Below, one piece after another: positions 16,574 to 26,117 of a stretch of 64,000 bases of DNA. The notes below the pieces were generated by a model that saw nothing but the letters and a program-made list of their open reading frames with translations, had not been told where the DNA came from and did not search any database. How positions within the stretch are numbered: the stretch's first letter is position 1; each line of letters starts with the position of its first letter. The stretch is from Prescottella defluvii (GTDB taxonomy: Bacteria > Actinomycetota > Actinomycetes > Mycobacteriales > Mycobacteriaceae), in the NCBI RefSeq assembly GCF_000738775.1, contig NZ_JPOC01000033.1, forward strand, positions 62,001 to 126,000, given 5' to 3'. A program made the position numbers and the translations under genes.

Positions 16574-18328
16574 TCACGGCGAGCGCAGATCGCGCTCGCG
16601 GTCCCGGCCCATCCCCAGACGCTCCGGCGCGTGCATACGGGTGAAGATCCGGCCGATGTCGGCGGGGACCTGCCGCCGGGTGGCGATGCTCACCAGCACC
16701 ATCGCCGCGAACGACAACGGGACGCTCACCGCGGCCGGATACCCGATCAGGACGGACGGCCACCCGTGCCACACGTCGTCCGACGGCACCCCGAGCACCG
16801 CGAGCACCGCCGCTCCCCCGCCCGCGACGAGCCCGACGATCAATCCGGCAGCGGCCCCGGCGGCGGTCAGCCCCCGCCACCAGATACCGAGGATCAGCAG
16901 TGGGCACAGCGTGGACGCGGCGACCGCGAACACCAGACCCACGGACCGCGACAGGTCCAGCGACGCCGCGCCGAGAGCAAGCACGAGCGGCACGGCGCCC
17001 GCCAGCACGGCGGCCACCCGGAAGTCCCGGATCCGACCCCGCAGCACGTCGGTGCTCAGGACGCCGGCGATGCTCACCAGCAGCCCCGACGACGTCGACA
17101 GGAACGCGGCGATCGCACCGGCCGCGACGAGCGCCGCGAGCAACTGGCCGCCCCACCCGGAGAAGACGGAACCGGGGAGCAGCAGCACCGCGGCGTCGGA
17201 AGTCCCGGTGATGAGCAGTTGCGGCACGTACAGCCGCGCGAACACCCCCAGCAGCACCGGGAACAGGTAGAACACCCCGACGAGCGCGATCACCACCAGC
17301 GACGTCAGCCGCGCCGCACGGCCGTCCGGGTTGGTGTAGAAGCGGACCAGCACATGTGGCAGGCCCATCGCGCCGAGGAACGTCGCGAGGATCAGCGAGT
17401 ACACCTGGAACAGCGGGTGCGGGCCCCCGAAACCGCCGCCCGGATCGGCCCATCCGGCGCCGTCGGCGGGGGCTCCGGCGACGACGGGGACCGCCGATCC
17501 GGGGGGCAGGATCAGCGTCGTCCCCTTGCCGAACTCGTGCCTGCCGGCGCCGAGCAGGAGGTCGCCGGACGTGTCCCGGCCGTCGAGTCGTCCGTGCACC
17601 GTGACGCCGGTCGGGGTCGCCACCTGCACCACGACATCGGTGGTGATGTCGACCGATGTCTGCGTGGTGACGGTGGGCGGGGCGGGCGCGCCGACCGGGC
17701 GCGCATCGGAGAAGTAGTGCACCGAGAGCACCAGCGCCGGGACCGCCACCGCCGTGAGTTTGAGCCAGTACTGGAAGCCCTGCACGAACGTGATGGACCG
17801 CATGCCGCCGCCGACGACGTTGGCGATCACGATCACCCCGACCACGACGACGCCCACCCACCCGGGCACGCCCAGCAGGATGTTGAGGGTCAGTCCGGCC
17901 CCCTGCAACTGCGGCACCATGTACAACCCGCACACCAGGGCGACCACCACCATCGCGATCCGGCGCACGCGTACCGAACCGAGGCGGAACTCCGCGAAAT
18001 CGGGCACGGTGTAGGCACCGGACCGGCGCAGCGGGGCCGCGACGAACAGCAGCAGCCCCAGGTAGCCGGCGGTGAAGCCGATCGGATACCACAACGCGTC
18101 GGCGCCGTACTTCGCGATCAGCCCGGCGACCCCGAGAAATGATGCCGCCGAAAGATATTCACCCGAGATCGCGGCCGCGTTCCACCGCGGGCCGACGCTG
18201 CGGGACGCGACGAGGAAGTCGGAGGTGGTGCGCGCCAGGCGAACCCCGTAGATACCGATGCCGACGGTGGCCACCGCTGCGGCGACCAGCGCCAGCACGG
18301 TGAGGAGCGGGATGGGCTGTCCGGTCAT
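16574..18328 (-). CDS. Sodium:solute symporter with a large extracytoplasmic insertion
   Basis: SSS-family carrier (584 aa). ISGEYLSAASFLGVAGLIAKYG and LGAMGLPHVLVRFYTNP match acetate-type permeases. Unlike ActP, about 105 residues (roughly 207-312, rich in Val, Thr, Gly and Asp) separate two membrane helices and form a probable outer-face domain. The ATG at 18328 overlaps the stop of the two-helix protein (ATGA). It is the main effector gene of the LytS/LytTR chain; regulation by that two-component system is expected. Substrate is likely a short monocarboxylate. Confidence 0.88.
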   Translation of the reverse strand: MTGQPIPLLTVLALVAAAVATVGIGIYGVRLARTTSDFLVASRSVGPRWNAAAISGEYLSAASFLGVAGLIAKYGADALWYPIGFTAGYLGLLLFVAAPLRRSGAYTVPDFAEFRLGSVRVRRIAMVVVALVCGLYMVPQLQGAGLTLNILLGVPGWVGVVVVGVIVIANVVGGGMRSITFVQGFQYWLKLTAVAVPALVLSVHYFSDARPVGAPAPPTVTTQTSVDITTDVVVQVATPTGVTVHGRLDGRDTSGDLLLGAGRHEFGKGTTLILPPGSAVPVVAGAPADGAGWADPGGGFGGPHPLFQVYSLILATFLGAMGLPHVLVRFYTNPDGRAARLTSLVVIALVGVFYLFPVLLGVFARLYVPQLLITGTSDAAVLLLPGSVFSGWGGQLLAALVAAGAIAAFLSTSSGLLVSIAGVLSTDVLRGRIRDFRVAAVLAGAVPLVLALGAASLDLSRSVGLVFAVAASTLCPLLILGIWWRGLTAAGAAAGLIVGLVAGGGAAVLAVLGVPSDDVWHGWPSVLIGYPAAVSVPLSFAAMVLVSIATRRQVPADIGRIFTRMHAPERLGMGRDRERDLRSP

Positions 18329-18711
18329 CGGTACCGCGCCTCAGTCGTCGACCAGATCGGGAAGTCCTGCTCGTTGCGCTCGGCGGCACGGATGTAGAAC
18401 CACCCCGCCGCCAACAGGATCGGGAGCGGGGTGACGGCGAGCAACCACGGCACCCGGATGCCGAGCACCGCGACGTCGGCGACCCGCGGGAACGCGAGCA
18501 GCAGTACCGGGACGACGCCGAACGACAGCAGGACCGCGGCCGCGACCCGCAATGCCAGGCTGAGCTGTGCCCGGACCAGCCCGCGGATCATCGCGTCACC
18601 GACCTCGGTCTGTTCCTGCACCTCGACGCGGGTGCGCACGATCCGGGCCCCGCGCCGCTTCGCCAGCACCACTCGCTGCCGGGCGGGTGGGACGGGGCCC
18701 GCGCCGGTCAC
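18325..18711 (-). CDS. Small two-helix membrane protein coupled to the SSS symporter
   Basis: 128 aa starting at a GTG (18711) that shares GTGA with the LytTR stop; its own stop overlaps the symporter start. The N-terminal half is basic (LAKRRGARIVRTRVEVQEQT), followed by two helices around LRVAAAVLLSFGVVPVLLL and WLLAVTPLPILLAAGWFYI and the tail RNEQDFPIWS. Position and topology are like DUF485 in the other symporter operon, though the sequence is different. I infer an accessory subunit for the carrier. Confidence 0.8.
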   Translation of the reverse strand: MTGAGPVPPARQRVVLAKRRGARIVRTRVEVQEQTEVGDAMIRGLVRAQLSLALRVAAAVLLSFGVVPVLLLAFPRVADVAVLGIRVPWLLAVTPLPILLAAGWFYIRAAERNEQDFPIWSTTEARYR

Positions 18712-19505
18712 CGGGTATTCCAGTGCTGACGCGGGCCGCGGATCAGCTTGTCCTTCAACTCGCGCGTGTGCCGGCGGCTGACGGGCAGTTCGACGCCGGG
18801 GGCACTGCCCTGCGGACGCAGACACACCACGAGGCCCGAGCCGACGCTGCGGATGCCGGTCACCTCGGGCAGCGACACCAGATACGAGCGGTGCACCCGG
18901 AGGAACCCGGCGTCGGTCCAGCGGTTCTCGAGCGCCGAGATCGGGATCCGGACGAGATGCGATCCGGTGGCGGTGTGCAGGCGGGCGTAGTCGCCGTCGG
19001 CCTCCACCCACTTGACCGTCGAGCGCGGCACCAGCGTCGTGACCCCGCCCAGTTCGACCGGGATCACCTCGTCGGCCGCCGACGCGTCCTCGACCGCGTC
19101 GCGGGTGCTGCGTCGGCGCTCGACGATCCGGCGCACCGCCTCCTCGAGTCGTTCCTCGCGCAGCGGCTTGAGGAGGTAGTCGACGGCACCGAGATCGAAG
19201 GCCGCCACCGCCCGGTCCTCGTGCGCGGTCACGAACACCACCGACGGCGGATTCGCGAACTGTGTGAGGACACCGGCCAACTCGAGGCCGTCGAGGCCCG
19301 GCATGTTGATGTCCAGGAAGGCCGCATCGACGGCGCCGTCACGCAGGATCCGCAACGCGGTGGTCGCGTCGCCGGCGGTGAGCACCTCACCGATGCCCTC
19401 ACGGGCGCGCAGCAAGTACGCCAGCTCGTCGAGAGCGGGGCGCTCGTCGTCGACGGCCAGCACAGTCAGTGGGCCATCCGAGGGCCCGTCAGCGGTCTCT
19501 TTCAC
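18708..19505 (-). CDS. LytTR-family response regulator
   Basis: Two-component response regulator (265 aa). The receiver has VLAVDDE, phospho-acceptor Asp65 in FLDINMPG and the conserved lysine in LLKPL. The C-terminal LytTR DNA-binding domain (about 150-255) includes VKWVEADGDYARLHT and FLRVHRSYLVSL. Starts at GTG 19505. It lies 63 bases after its kinase and overlaps the small membrane protein by four bases. Regulators of this type control acetate or pyruvate carriers in other bacteria, which matches the downstream symporter. Confidence 0.93.
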   Translation of the reverse strand: MKETADGPSDGPLTVLAVDDERPALDELAYLLRAREGIGEVLTAGDATTALRILRDGAVDAAFLDINMPGLDGLELAGVLTQFANPPSVVFVTAHEDRAVAAFDLGAVDYLLKPLREERLEEAVRRIVERRRSTRDAVEDASAADEVIPVELGGVTTLVPRSTVKWVEADGDYARLHTATGSHLVRIPISALENRWTDAGFLRVHRSYLVSLPEVTGIRSVGSGLVVCLRPQGSAPGVELPVSRRHTRELKDKLIRGPRQHWNTR

Positions 19506-19568
19506 AACGGATCCATCGTGCCACGTCGCCGCCGCGACGCGGACCGAGGTGGGCCGACTCGTCGGCGG

Positions 19569-20777
19569 TCAGGCCCGGATGCCCGGCCGGAACTTCGGCA
19601 CCCGCATGCTCACCTTGGTGCCCGCGCCGGGTGCGGTCTCGACGACCAGCCCGTAGTCGTTGCCGAACGCCGCGCGCAGCCGGTCGTCGACGTTGGCGAG
19701 CCCGACGTGGGCGGACTCGGACGCGCTGGGACCACCGGGACGGGACTCGACGGCGTCCAATTCCCCCGAGCGCAGCAACTCCGGGTCCATGCCGACCCCG
19801 TCGTCCTCGACGCTGATCACGCAGTCGGTGCCCTCGTCGGAGGCGACGATCGTGACCGTCCCTCCACCCCGTTTGCCGGACAGCCCGTGCCGCACCGCGT
19901 TCTCCACCAGCGGCTGCAGCGCGAGGAACGGGAGCACGACGCTGAGGACCTCGGGCGCCACCTGCAGACGCACCTGCAGGTTGTCGCCGAACCGCGCGCG
20001 CTCGAGGGTGAGGTACCGGTCGATGTTGCGCAGTTCGTCGGCCAGCACCGTGTACTCGCCCGCCGACCGGAACGAGTAGCGCGTGAAGTCGGCGAACTCG
20101 AGCACCAGCTCGCGCGCACGGTCGGGATCGGTGCGGACGAACGACGCGATGGTTCCGAGGGCGTTGTAGATGAAGTGCGGGCTGATCTGGGCGCGCAGGG
20201 CCCGGACCTCGGCCCGGTCGATGCGCGCGCGGGACGCGTCCAGTTCGGCCAGCTCGATCTGGCTGCACGCGTACCGGGCCACCTCGGTGAGCGCCCCGAG
20301 CATCGCCGGCCCGGGCTCGGTGGTGACCGCCACCCCGAGCACCCCGACGACGCCGGTGCCCTCGATCAGCAGTGGCTGCGCGATCAGCGCCCGCACGTCG
20401 TGGTCGTCGCCGTTGCGGTCCAGGTCGGCGCGTTCGACGAGGACCCGCCGCTCCCCGGCGATCGCGCGCGCCGCCGCGGCGACGAACTGCTCCGACAGCC
20501 CGCCGTGGGGGCCGTTCCACGCCAGCAGGCCGCCGTCCGGGCCGGCGACCGCGAGCGACTGCGCGCCGGTGAGCATCCGCAGGTGCGGCGCCGCCTCCCG
20601 CGCGGACGTCTCGTCGAGACCGCGGCGCAGCGGCCGTGCCGCCAGCGACGCCGTGTGCAGCGTGTCGTGGACCGCGCGTTCGGCCGGCGTGGTGAGCACG
20701 CGTCGGGTCCGCATCGCGACGACGGTGAGGGCGACGGCGAGCGCGACGACGGTCACCGTCCACACGATCGCGGTCAC
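19569..20777 (-). CDS. LytS-like sensor histidine kinase
   Basis: Sensor kinase (402 aa) with one N-terminal membrane helix (residues 3-22), a GAF-like sensor region (about 55-170), the His_kinase motif with phospho-accepting His201 in AQISPHFIYNALG, and an ATPase domain with LVENAVRHGLSGK and EDDGVGM. The GTG at 20777 is preceded by AGGAGG; a longer frame exists but is noise. The start shares GTGA with the end of the lipase gene, which is unusual company for a sensor kinase. Confidence 0.92.
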   Translation of the reverse strand: MTAIVWTVTVVALAVALTVVAMRTRRVLTTPAERAVHDTLHTASLAARPLRRGLDETSAREAAPHLRMLTGAQSLAVAGPDGGLLAWNGPHGGLSEQFVAAAARAIAGERRVLVERADLDRNGDDHDVRALIAQPLLIEGTGVVGVLGVAVTTEPGPAMLGALTEVARYACSQIELAELDASRARIDRAEVRALRAQISPHFIYNALGTIASFVRTDPDRARELVLEFADFTRYSFRSAGEYTVLADELRNIDRYLTLERARFGDNLQVRLQVAPEVLSVVLPFLALQPLVENAVRHGLSGKRGGGTVTIVASDEGTDCVISVEDDGVGMDPELLRSGELDAVESRPGGPSASESAHVGLANVDDRLRAAFGNDYGLVVETAPGAGTKVSMRVPKFRPGIRA

Positions 20778-21970
20778 GGCGCCTCCTGCCCGGCACACGT
20801 GTTCACGACGGGCGCGCCCACGAACCGGTCCGCGAGCCAGTCGACCGCGCCGGGCAACGCCTTCGAGTCGGCGTGCACGTCGTCGGCGCGGTACCGCAGT
20901 TCGATCACATCCCCCTGCCCGCACGCGCGCCCCACCGCGGCAAGGGTCCAGTCGGCCCGGATCAGGTTGTCCCGACCGGCGACCACCACCAGCAGCGGCC
21001 CGGCGGCCGGTTGCTGCGGCAGCGCGTCACGGGCCAACCACTCGCGCATCGCCGCGACATCACTGTTGCTGCGCGGCAGCGTGTCGGCCGGGGTGAGGGA
21101 GAGTGCCACCGACAGTTTCCGCGACGCCAGTTCCCCGGTGCAGGACCTGATCACGTCGCGATTGTCGGCCAGGGCGCCCCGGATGTAGGCGCTCGCATCG
21201 AGGTCCGGATGGGACACCGACAGTCCGTCGATCAGCATCGGCAGGAAGAACTGTTGCGGCACATCGAGAGTGACCGGGCCGTCGGAGACGATCGGCGTGA
21301 GATCGGCGGGCGGGGACAGGGCCGCGGCGCCCAGGAACTCGAGTCCGTCGCCGTACTGCGCCGCCCGCTCCGCGGCCGCCCACGACGCCTGACCGCCCTG
21401 CGACACCCCGATCGCCGTCCACCGGGCCGAGGTGTCGGGCACCAGATTCCGCGCGGCACGGACCCCGTCGATCAGGTTGTGCGCGGCCGTGACCGGCTCG
21501 AGGTACGGGTGCGGGCCGTCGGTGCCCAGACCCTCGTAGTCGGTGACGGCGACGACGAATCCGCGGGCGAGCAGATCCCGCACCAGCCCCGCCGAGCCCA
21601 GCAGGTCCGGGTGCCGCGACGGCGCACACTCGTCGAGCAGTCCGGTCGTGGGATGGCCGAGGGTGACGACCGGCCACCCGCCCGGCGGCGCCTGGCCGGG
21701 TGGCGCGAACACCGTGCCCGACACCTCGGTGCCGCGCGCGTCGATGCCGGACGTGGACCGGTACACGATCCGGTGCCCGGACATCCCGGCCCCGGCGAAC
21801 GGTTCGTCGCGGGTCACGACACCCCGGTCGGCGGGGTCGGGTGGCGCGAGCGCACTGGTCGTCGGGGCAGCCGTCGGCGTCACGCGGTCCGGGGAGTCCA
21901 CGGTCGCCGAACATCCCGCCAGCAGCGCCGCGCACGCGAGCGCGGCGAGGGCCGTCCGGATTCGGGTCAC
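20774..21970 (-). CDS. Secreted lipoprotein of the secretory lipase (LIP) family
   Basis: Alpha/beta hydrolase (398 aa) with a lipoprotein signal: the lipobox LLAGCS puts the lipidated cysteine at residue 20. The nucleophile elbow is GVSQGG, with later AGRDNLIRADW (acid region) and DDVHADSKALPGAVDW (histidine region), as in the LIP family of fungal and actinobacterial secretory lipases. Starts at GTG 21970. It is translationally coupled to the LytS kinase, suggesting that it supplies the short acid sensed or imported by the downstream genes. Confidence 0.88.
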   Translation of the reverse strand: MTRIRTALAALACAALLAGCSATVDSPDRVTPTAAPTTSALAPPDPADRGVVTRDEPFAGAGMSGHRIVYRSTSGIDARGTEVSGTVFAPPGQAPPGGWPVVTLGHPTTGLLDECAPSRHPDLLGSAGLVRDLLARGFVVAVTDYEGLGTDGPHPYLEPVTAAHNLIDGVRAARNLVPDTSARWTAIGVSQGGQASWAAAERAAQYGDGLEFLGAAALSPPADLTPIVSDGPVTLDVPQQFFLPMLIDGLSVSHPDLDASAYIRGALADNRDVIRSCTGELASRKLSVALSLTPADTLPRSNSDVAAMREWLARDALPQQPAAGPLLVVVAGRDNLIRADWTLAAVGRACGQGDVIELRYRADDVHADSKALPGAVDWLADRFVGAPVVNTCAGQEAP

Positions 21971-21986
21971 GGCTCGATTGTGCCCG

Positions 21987-23624
21987 TCAGCCGCGCCTGC
22001 GGCGCACTCTCTGCTCGGCGGCGGCTTCCTCGATGTCTCGCGATTCGAGTTCGGCGCGCAGCACCTCGTCGTCGAGGGTGCCGTCGTCGCGGGCCGCGAT
22101 CAGCGCGCTGCGCTGCGCCTCGAGGACGCGGCGCCGGACGGTGTCGAACAGCGCGCCGGCACGTCGGAGCCTGGACGCGGTGCCGCCGTCGTCCTCTTCG
22201 GCCTCCTCGACCTGGGCCTGGGCGCGGACCGAGATCCGGACCCGGTCGAGGGCTTTGACGAACTCGCCGGGGTCGGCGCCGGACGGCGGACTCGCGGCGA
22301 CCTCGGCCAGTGCACGGTCGGCCGCGTCGGCGGCGATCCGGCGGGCGAGCAGGGTCTGCTGCCGCGTGCGTTCGAGTTCATGAGGGTCGGCGACGTCGAG
22401 GCGTCGGATCACGAACGGAATCGTCGCTCCCTGGATCAGCAGGGTTCCCACCGCGACGACGAACGCGATCGCCTGGATGACGCCGCGCCCCGGGAACGGC
22501 TCCCCCGCCGCGGTCAGCACCGGGATGCCGCCCGCGGCGGCGAGCGTGACGACGCCGCGCATGCCCGCCCACGACACGACGAGTTTCTGCCGCCAGTTCA
22601 TTCCGGCCTGTGTGGCGGTGCCGTGTCGGGGGGTGAACCGCATCCGGGCCCCGCCCCAGTTCAGGAACACCCACAGCGGACGGACCAGGATCACCACGGC
22701 CAGCACCGCGAACCCGTAGGCGAAGACGTGGTGGACGGGCAGTCCCTCGGCGGCGACGTCGTCGATGACGAACTTCAACTGCAGGCCCATGTAGGCGAAG
22801 ACGAACATCTCGAGCAGCATGTCGAGCGTCGCCCACAGTGAGCGTTCCTGGATCCGGGTCGGGATCGACACGTTGGTCGCGTGGTGGCCCATGACGAATC
22901 CGGCGACGACGACGGCGAGCACACCGGAGGTGTCGAGCTCCTCGGCGGCCAGGTAGGCGGCGAAGGGAAGCACCAGTCCCAGAACGGTTTCGAGCGGTGA
23001 GTCGTACATCCGGGCGCGCACGAAACGCACGACGGTCGCGGTCACGAGGCCGATGGTGACACCGCCGACCACCTCGTACAGGAAGAACAGCATCGGTTGT
23101 TCGACGACGACGCGGGTGCCTGCGACGGACGCGACGCCGACGGTGAACAGCGTCAGCGCGGTCGCGTCGTTGAGCAGGCCCTCACCGGTGAGAATCGCGA
23201 GCACACGTTTCGGCAGTCCGAGTTTGCGGCCGACGGTGACCGCACTGACGGCGTCGGTCGGCGACACGACGGCGCCGAGTACCAGCGCCGCGCCGAGCGT
23301 CAACTCGGGCACCAGCCAGTTCGAGAAGAATCCGACGGCGAACGCCGTCACCAGCACCAGGCCGACACCGAGTCGCAGGATCGGCGCGATGTTGCGGCGC
23401 AGGCTCGACATCGAGAAGTCCAGCGCCGCCGAGTACAGCAGTGGCGGCAGGACCACCCCGAGGATGATCTCGGGGTCCAGTTCCAGACGGGGCATGCCCG
23501 GGATGAACGACGCCGCCGAGCCGACGGCCACGAGGATGAGGGGGACCTGCAGATCTCGACGTTTCGCCAGGCTCGTCACCGCGATCGACACGATGACGAC
23601 GAGCAGTACGAGGGTTCCGTTCAC
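21987..23624 (-). CDS. CPA1-family Na+/H+ antiporter
   Basis: Membrane antiporter (545 aa). Ion-binding signatures SPTDAVSAVTVGRKLGLP and GEGLLNDATAL are intact, as is SWAGMRGVVTLAAA. About 12 helices are followed by a roughly 130-residue charged cytoplasmic tail with coiled-coil character. Starts at GTG 23624. It lies 16 bases upstream of the lipase gene and probably shares its transcript; a link to sodium-driven symport downstream is plausible. Confidence 0.92.
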   Translation of the reverse strand: MNGTLVLLVVIVSIAVTSLAKRRDLQVPLILVAVGSAASFIPGMPRLELDPEIILGVVLPPLLYSAALDFSMSSLRRNIAPILRLGVGLVLVTAFAVGFFSNWLVPELTLGAALVLGAVVSPTDAVSAVTVGRKLGLPKRVLAILTGEGLLNDATALTLFTVGVASVAGTRVVVEQPMLFFLYEVVGGVTIGLVTATVVRFVRARMYDSPLETVLGLVLPFAAYLAAEELDTSGVLAVVVAGFVMGHHATNVSIPTRIQERSLWATLDMLLEMFVFAYMGLQLKFVIDDVAAEGLPVHHVFAYGFAVLAVVILVRPLWVFLNWGGARMRFTPRHGTATQAGMNWRQKLVVSWAGMRGVVTLAAAGGIPVLTAAGEPFPGRGVIQAIAFVVAVGTLLIQGATIPFVIRRLDVADPHELERTRQQTLLARRIAADAADRALAEVAASPPSGADPGEFVKALDRVRISVRAQAQVEEAEEDDGGTASRLRRAGALFDTVRRRVLEAQRSALIAARDDGTLDDEVLRAELESRDIEEAAAEQRVRRRRG

Positions 23625-23697
23625 ACGACGATTGTGCCGTCGACCGGACCCCCGTCACCTGCTGCCGCGCCGCACCGTGCCTGGACGGCTCACGCCG

Positions 23698-23889
23698 TCA
23701 CTCCTTCGGCGGCACAACCTTCTTGGCCGCCTCGGCAGCCTTGTCGATCTTGTCGCTGTACTTGCCGCCGGTCTTCTCGTCGGCGATGTCGGCCGCCTTG
23801 TCGATGACGTCCTGCACCTTGTCGGAGTGCTCGGCAGCGAGTTCCTGCCCCTTGTCGACCAGTCCCTTGACCGAATCCATGAATCCCAT
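23698..23889 (-). CDS. MT0933-family antitoxin-like small protein (Rv0909 counterpart)
   Basis: 63-aa, highly charged helical protein. VDKGQELAAEHSDKVQDVID and DEKTGGKYSDKIDKA are characteristic of the MT0933/Rv0909 family, described as the antitoxin partner of Rv0910. The ATG at 23889 has GAGGAGGAT six bases upstream; in-frame codons further upstream are not supported. Its Rv0910-like partner is at 13205-13636, separated by nine genes. No toxin-like gene is adjacent. Confidence 0.88.
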   Translation of the reverse strand: MGFMDSVKGLVDKGQELAAEHSDKVQDVIDKAADIADEKTGGKYSDKIDKAAEAAKKVVPPKE

Positions 23890-24034
23890 ACCGACATCCT
23901 CCTCGGGTTCGTCCACGGCCACCATGCCGCCCGACAAGTTTCACACCTTCGACACGGCGTTTTCCACACCGGGTGCCGTCTCGTCGAGCGGTCGAACTTC
24001 CATCGGGCAGCTCCGGACGAGTTTGGTGCCCGCT

Positions 24035-25411
24035 TCAGGCGACCGCGGCGAGAAGGACCGCGGTCAGGATGAGCCAGTCCGGGCCTCGTAGTTTCTGTCG
24101 GATCACGTCGATCGGTAGGTGGCCGATGCCGATCTCGAGGACGAGCCCGTCGTAGGCGGTCGGCATTCGGGTCCGTAGTCGGTACGCCGCGCCGCACGCA
24201 CCGACGACGCCGATCACCAGTGCCGGCACCGACCAGCCCACGAGTGGTGCCGTCGCAACCGCGACCGCCACGGCTGCACAGGCGGGGACGACAACCAGCG
24301 GTCGGCGTAGTGACCGATCGTCAGCACCGAGCATCCCTGCCAGCTCGGGATTGCACGACAGCTCCCGCAACCCGCTGCTGAACACCACGGCCGCAGCGAA
24401 CACCGCCATCGCCTGTACCCATCCCGCGGCGATCGGCGACACCGCGCCGCTGATCGCCCACGCTCCGGCAACGGTGACTGCGGTGACGACGAACGACGAC
24501 CGCCGGCGCAGATGTCTCAGCGCGTCGATGCGGATCAGAGCACGGGCCCGGCCGGGCGGCAGCATTCGCGTCGGCCGGTGAGCGATACGCCGCCACGCCC
24601 GTTCGTCGACCACACCGGTCAGCACACCCAGGTCCATGCCGATGACTGAGACTTGTGCCGCCACAGCGATATCGGCACCCTCGTCGAGTTCGGCGGCCGT
24701 GATTCGGCCGCAGGCATGCAGCGCGGCGGACGCCAGCGCCACGGACACGACCACGACGACCCCGACCGGGGTCCAGGCTACGGCGGCCCGAACCTCGAGG
24801 CCGGCGGTCGCCGCTGCCACCGCACCGGCGGCCGCCACTGTGAACAGGATCCGAACGGTCGAGATCGTCCGAGCCGGAAACACCCGAGCCTGCGTCAGCA
24901 CCGCGATCGCGGCGACACTCACACCGAAAGCGGCCCCACCCGCCGCCAACGGTGCCCACGGCGTCACCGTTCCGGCGTACGCCGCCAGCCGCCCACCCGC
25001 GGCACCAACGATCGCAGCGACGGCGAATGTCACCAACGCCCTCGGACGGAGCATCGCCGCCCGGTCGGTCGGCGTGGTCAGCAGCCAGAAACCGTACTCC
25101 CGGCTGGCCGTCAGCGGTCCGACCGCGCGTGCCACCGCAGCACCGGACGCGACGACGGCAGCACCGGCCACCCAAGCCCACGTCTGGTTCCACTCGCCGG
25201 CGCCGGACAGCAGAGCCGAATCCGCCAGGGCGGTGGCCGGTCGGGTCGTCAACCACCAGACGAGCCCGGCGACGACGTAGACACCGAGCGCCGCCGTCAC
25301 GATCGTGCCGGCGCGGTTGCCTCCAGGAGCGTGGGCGCGAGCGAATCGGCGTTGCATCGCCCGCACGGTGCGGGCGCTTGGGGCCGGCGCGGTGGAATCG
25401 GTCAGCGCCAC
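24035..25411 (-). CDS. Multi-helix membrane protein (DUF6297-like), probable permease of an ABC exporter
   Basis: 458-aa polytopic membrane protein with about ten hydrophobic segments, rich in Ala and Val. It starts at GTG 25411, ten bases inside the end of the ABC ATPase gene, so the two are translationally coupled and likely form one transporter. A conserved-looking segment REYGFWLLTTPTDRAAMLRPR lies in the first cytoplasmic loop. Substrate unknown. A 145-base gap follows upstream of the MT0933 gene (23890-24034), in which I see nothing. Confidence 0.75.
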   Translation of the reverse strand: MALTDSTAPAPSARTVRAMQRRFARAHAPGGNRAGTIVTAALGVYVVAGLVWWLTTRPATALADSALLSGAGEWNQTWAWVAGAAVVASGAAVARAVGPLTASREYGFWLLTTPTDRAAMLRPRALVTFAVAAIVGAAGGRLAAYAGTVTPWAPLAAGGAAFGVSVAAIAVLTQARVFPARTISTVRILFTVAAAGAVAAATAGLEVRAAVAWTPVGVVVVVSVALASAALHACGRITAAELDEGADIAVAAQVSVIGMDLGVLTGVVDERAWRRIAHRPTRMLPPGRARALIRIDALRHLRRRSSFVVTAVTVAGAWAISGAVSPIAAGWVQAMAVFAAAVVFSSGLRELSCNPELAGMLGADDRSLRRPLVVVPACAAVAVAVATAPLVGWSVPALVIGVVGACGAAYRLRTRMPTAYDGLVLEIGIGHLPIDVIRQKLRGPDWLILTAVLLAAVA

Positions 25412-26055
25412 GAGTCACCGTCCACTGTCTCGTCGGCGACTGCCGACACCAGAGCCGCGTCGTGGGACACGATCAGAACCGCGGTCCCGACGGCCTTCTC
25501 GGCGTCGATGCGGGCGACGAGCCACGCACGCCCGTCGGCATCGAGGTGTTGTTCGGGTTCGTCGAGTACGAGCAGCCGCCGGGGCCGAACGAACGCGGAC
25601 GCCAACGCCAACCGTCGACGTTGCCCGCTCGACAGGGTCACCGGAAGTTGGTCCGCGGCACCGGACAAGCCGACGTCGGTGAGGGTCCGGGTCGCCAGCC
25701 CGTACGGGTCGGGCATCCCGTGGGCGGTCGCGACGAGCTGCAGATGCTCGTGCGCCGTCAGGTGGGCGAATGTGGCGCCGTCGCCGACCACCGACGCCAC
25801 CGCGGCCCGGAAGCTGGGTGAGGATTCGTCGACGGCGGAACCGTCGACCGTGACGGTGCCACCGTCGAGCCGGTCCGCGCCGATCACACACCGCATCAAC
25901 GTGGACTTTCCGGCACCGTTCGCACCGACGATCGCGCAGCACCGGCCCCCGGAGACGTCGAAGGTGACGCCGGTGAAGACAAGCAGGTCACCGAAGCGGC
26001 GTTCGGCGTTGCGGACGGACAGGACATCGACGTCCGGACTGGAAGGATCGAGCAT
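25402..26055 (-). CDS. ABC transporter ATP-binding protein
   Basis: Nucleotide-binding domain of 217 aa. Walker A is GANGAGKST (residues 44-52), the signature is LSSGQRRRLALA, Walker B is LLVLDEPEQ, with His in the switch VSHDAALV. The ATG at 26055 has CGGGAG upstream. It overlaps the DUF6297-like membrane gene. The short length and pairing suggest an exporter. Confidence 0.9.
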   Translation of the reverse strand: MLDPSSPDVDVLSVRNAERRFGDLLVFTGVTFDVSGGRCCAIVGANGAGKSTLMRCVIGADRLDGGTVTVDGSAVDESSPSFRAAVASVVGDGATFAHLTAHEHLQLVATAHGMPDPYGLATRTLTDVGLSGAADQLPVTLSSGQRRRLALASAFVRPRRLLVLDEPEQHLDADGRAWLVARIDAEKAVGTAVLIVSHDAALVSAVADETVDGDSWR

Positions 26056-26117
26056 GGGGTACTCCCGTATTCCTCGAGGAAAGAGCAGGTTCGCGAGGAA
26101 GCAGGGACCGATCAGAC

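Noticed and set aside
18567-21188. 873-codon open frame on the plus strand
   Set aside because: Antisense to the LytTR, LytS and lipase genes, which have full motifs, overlaps and ribosome sites.
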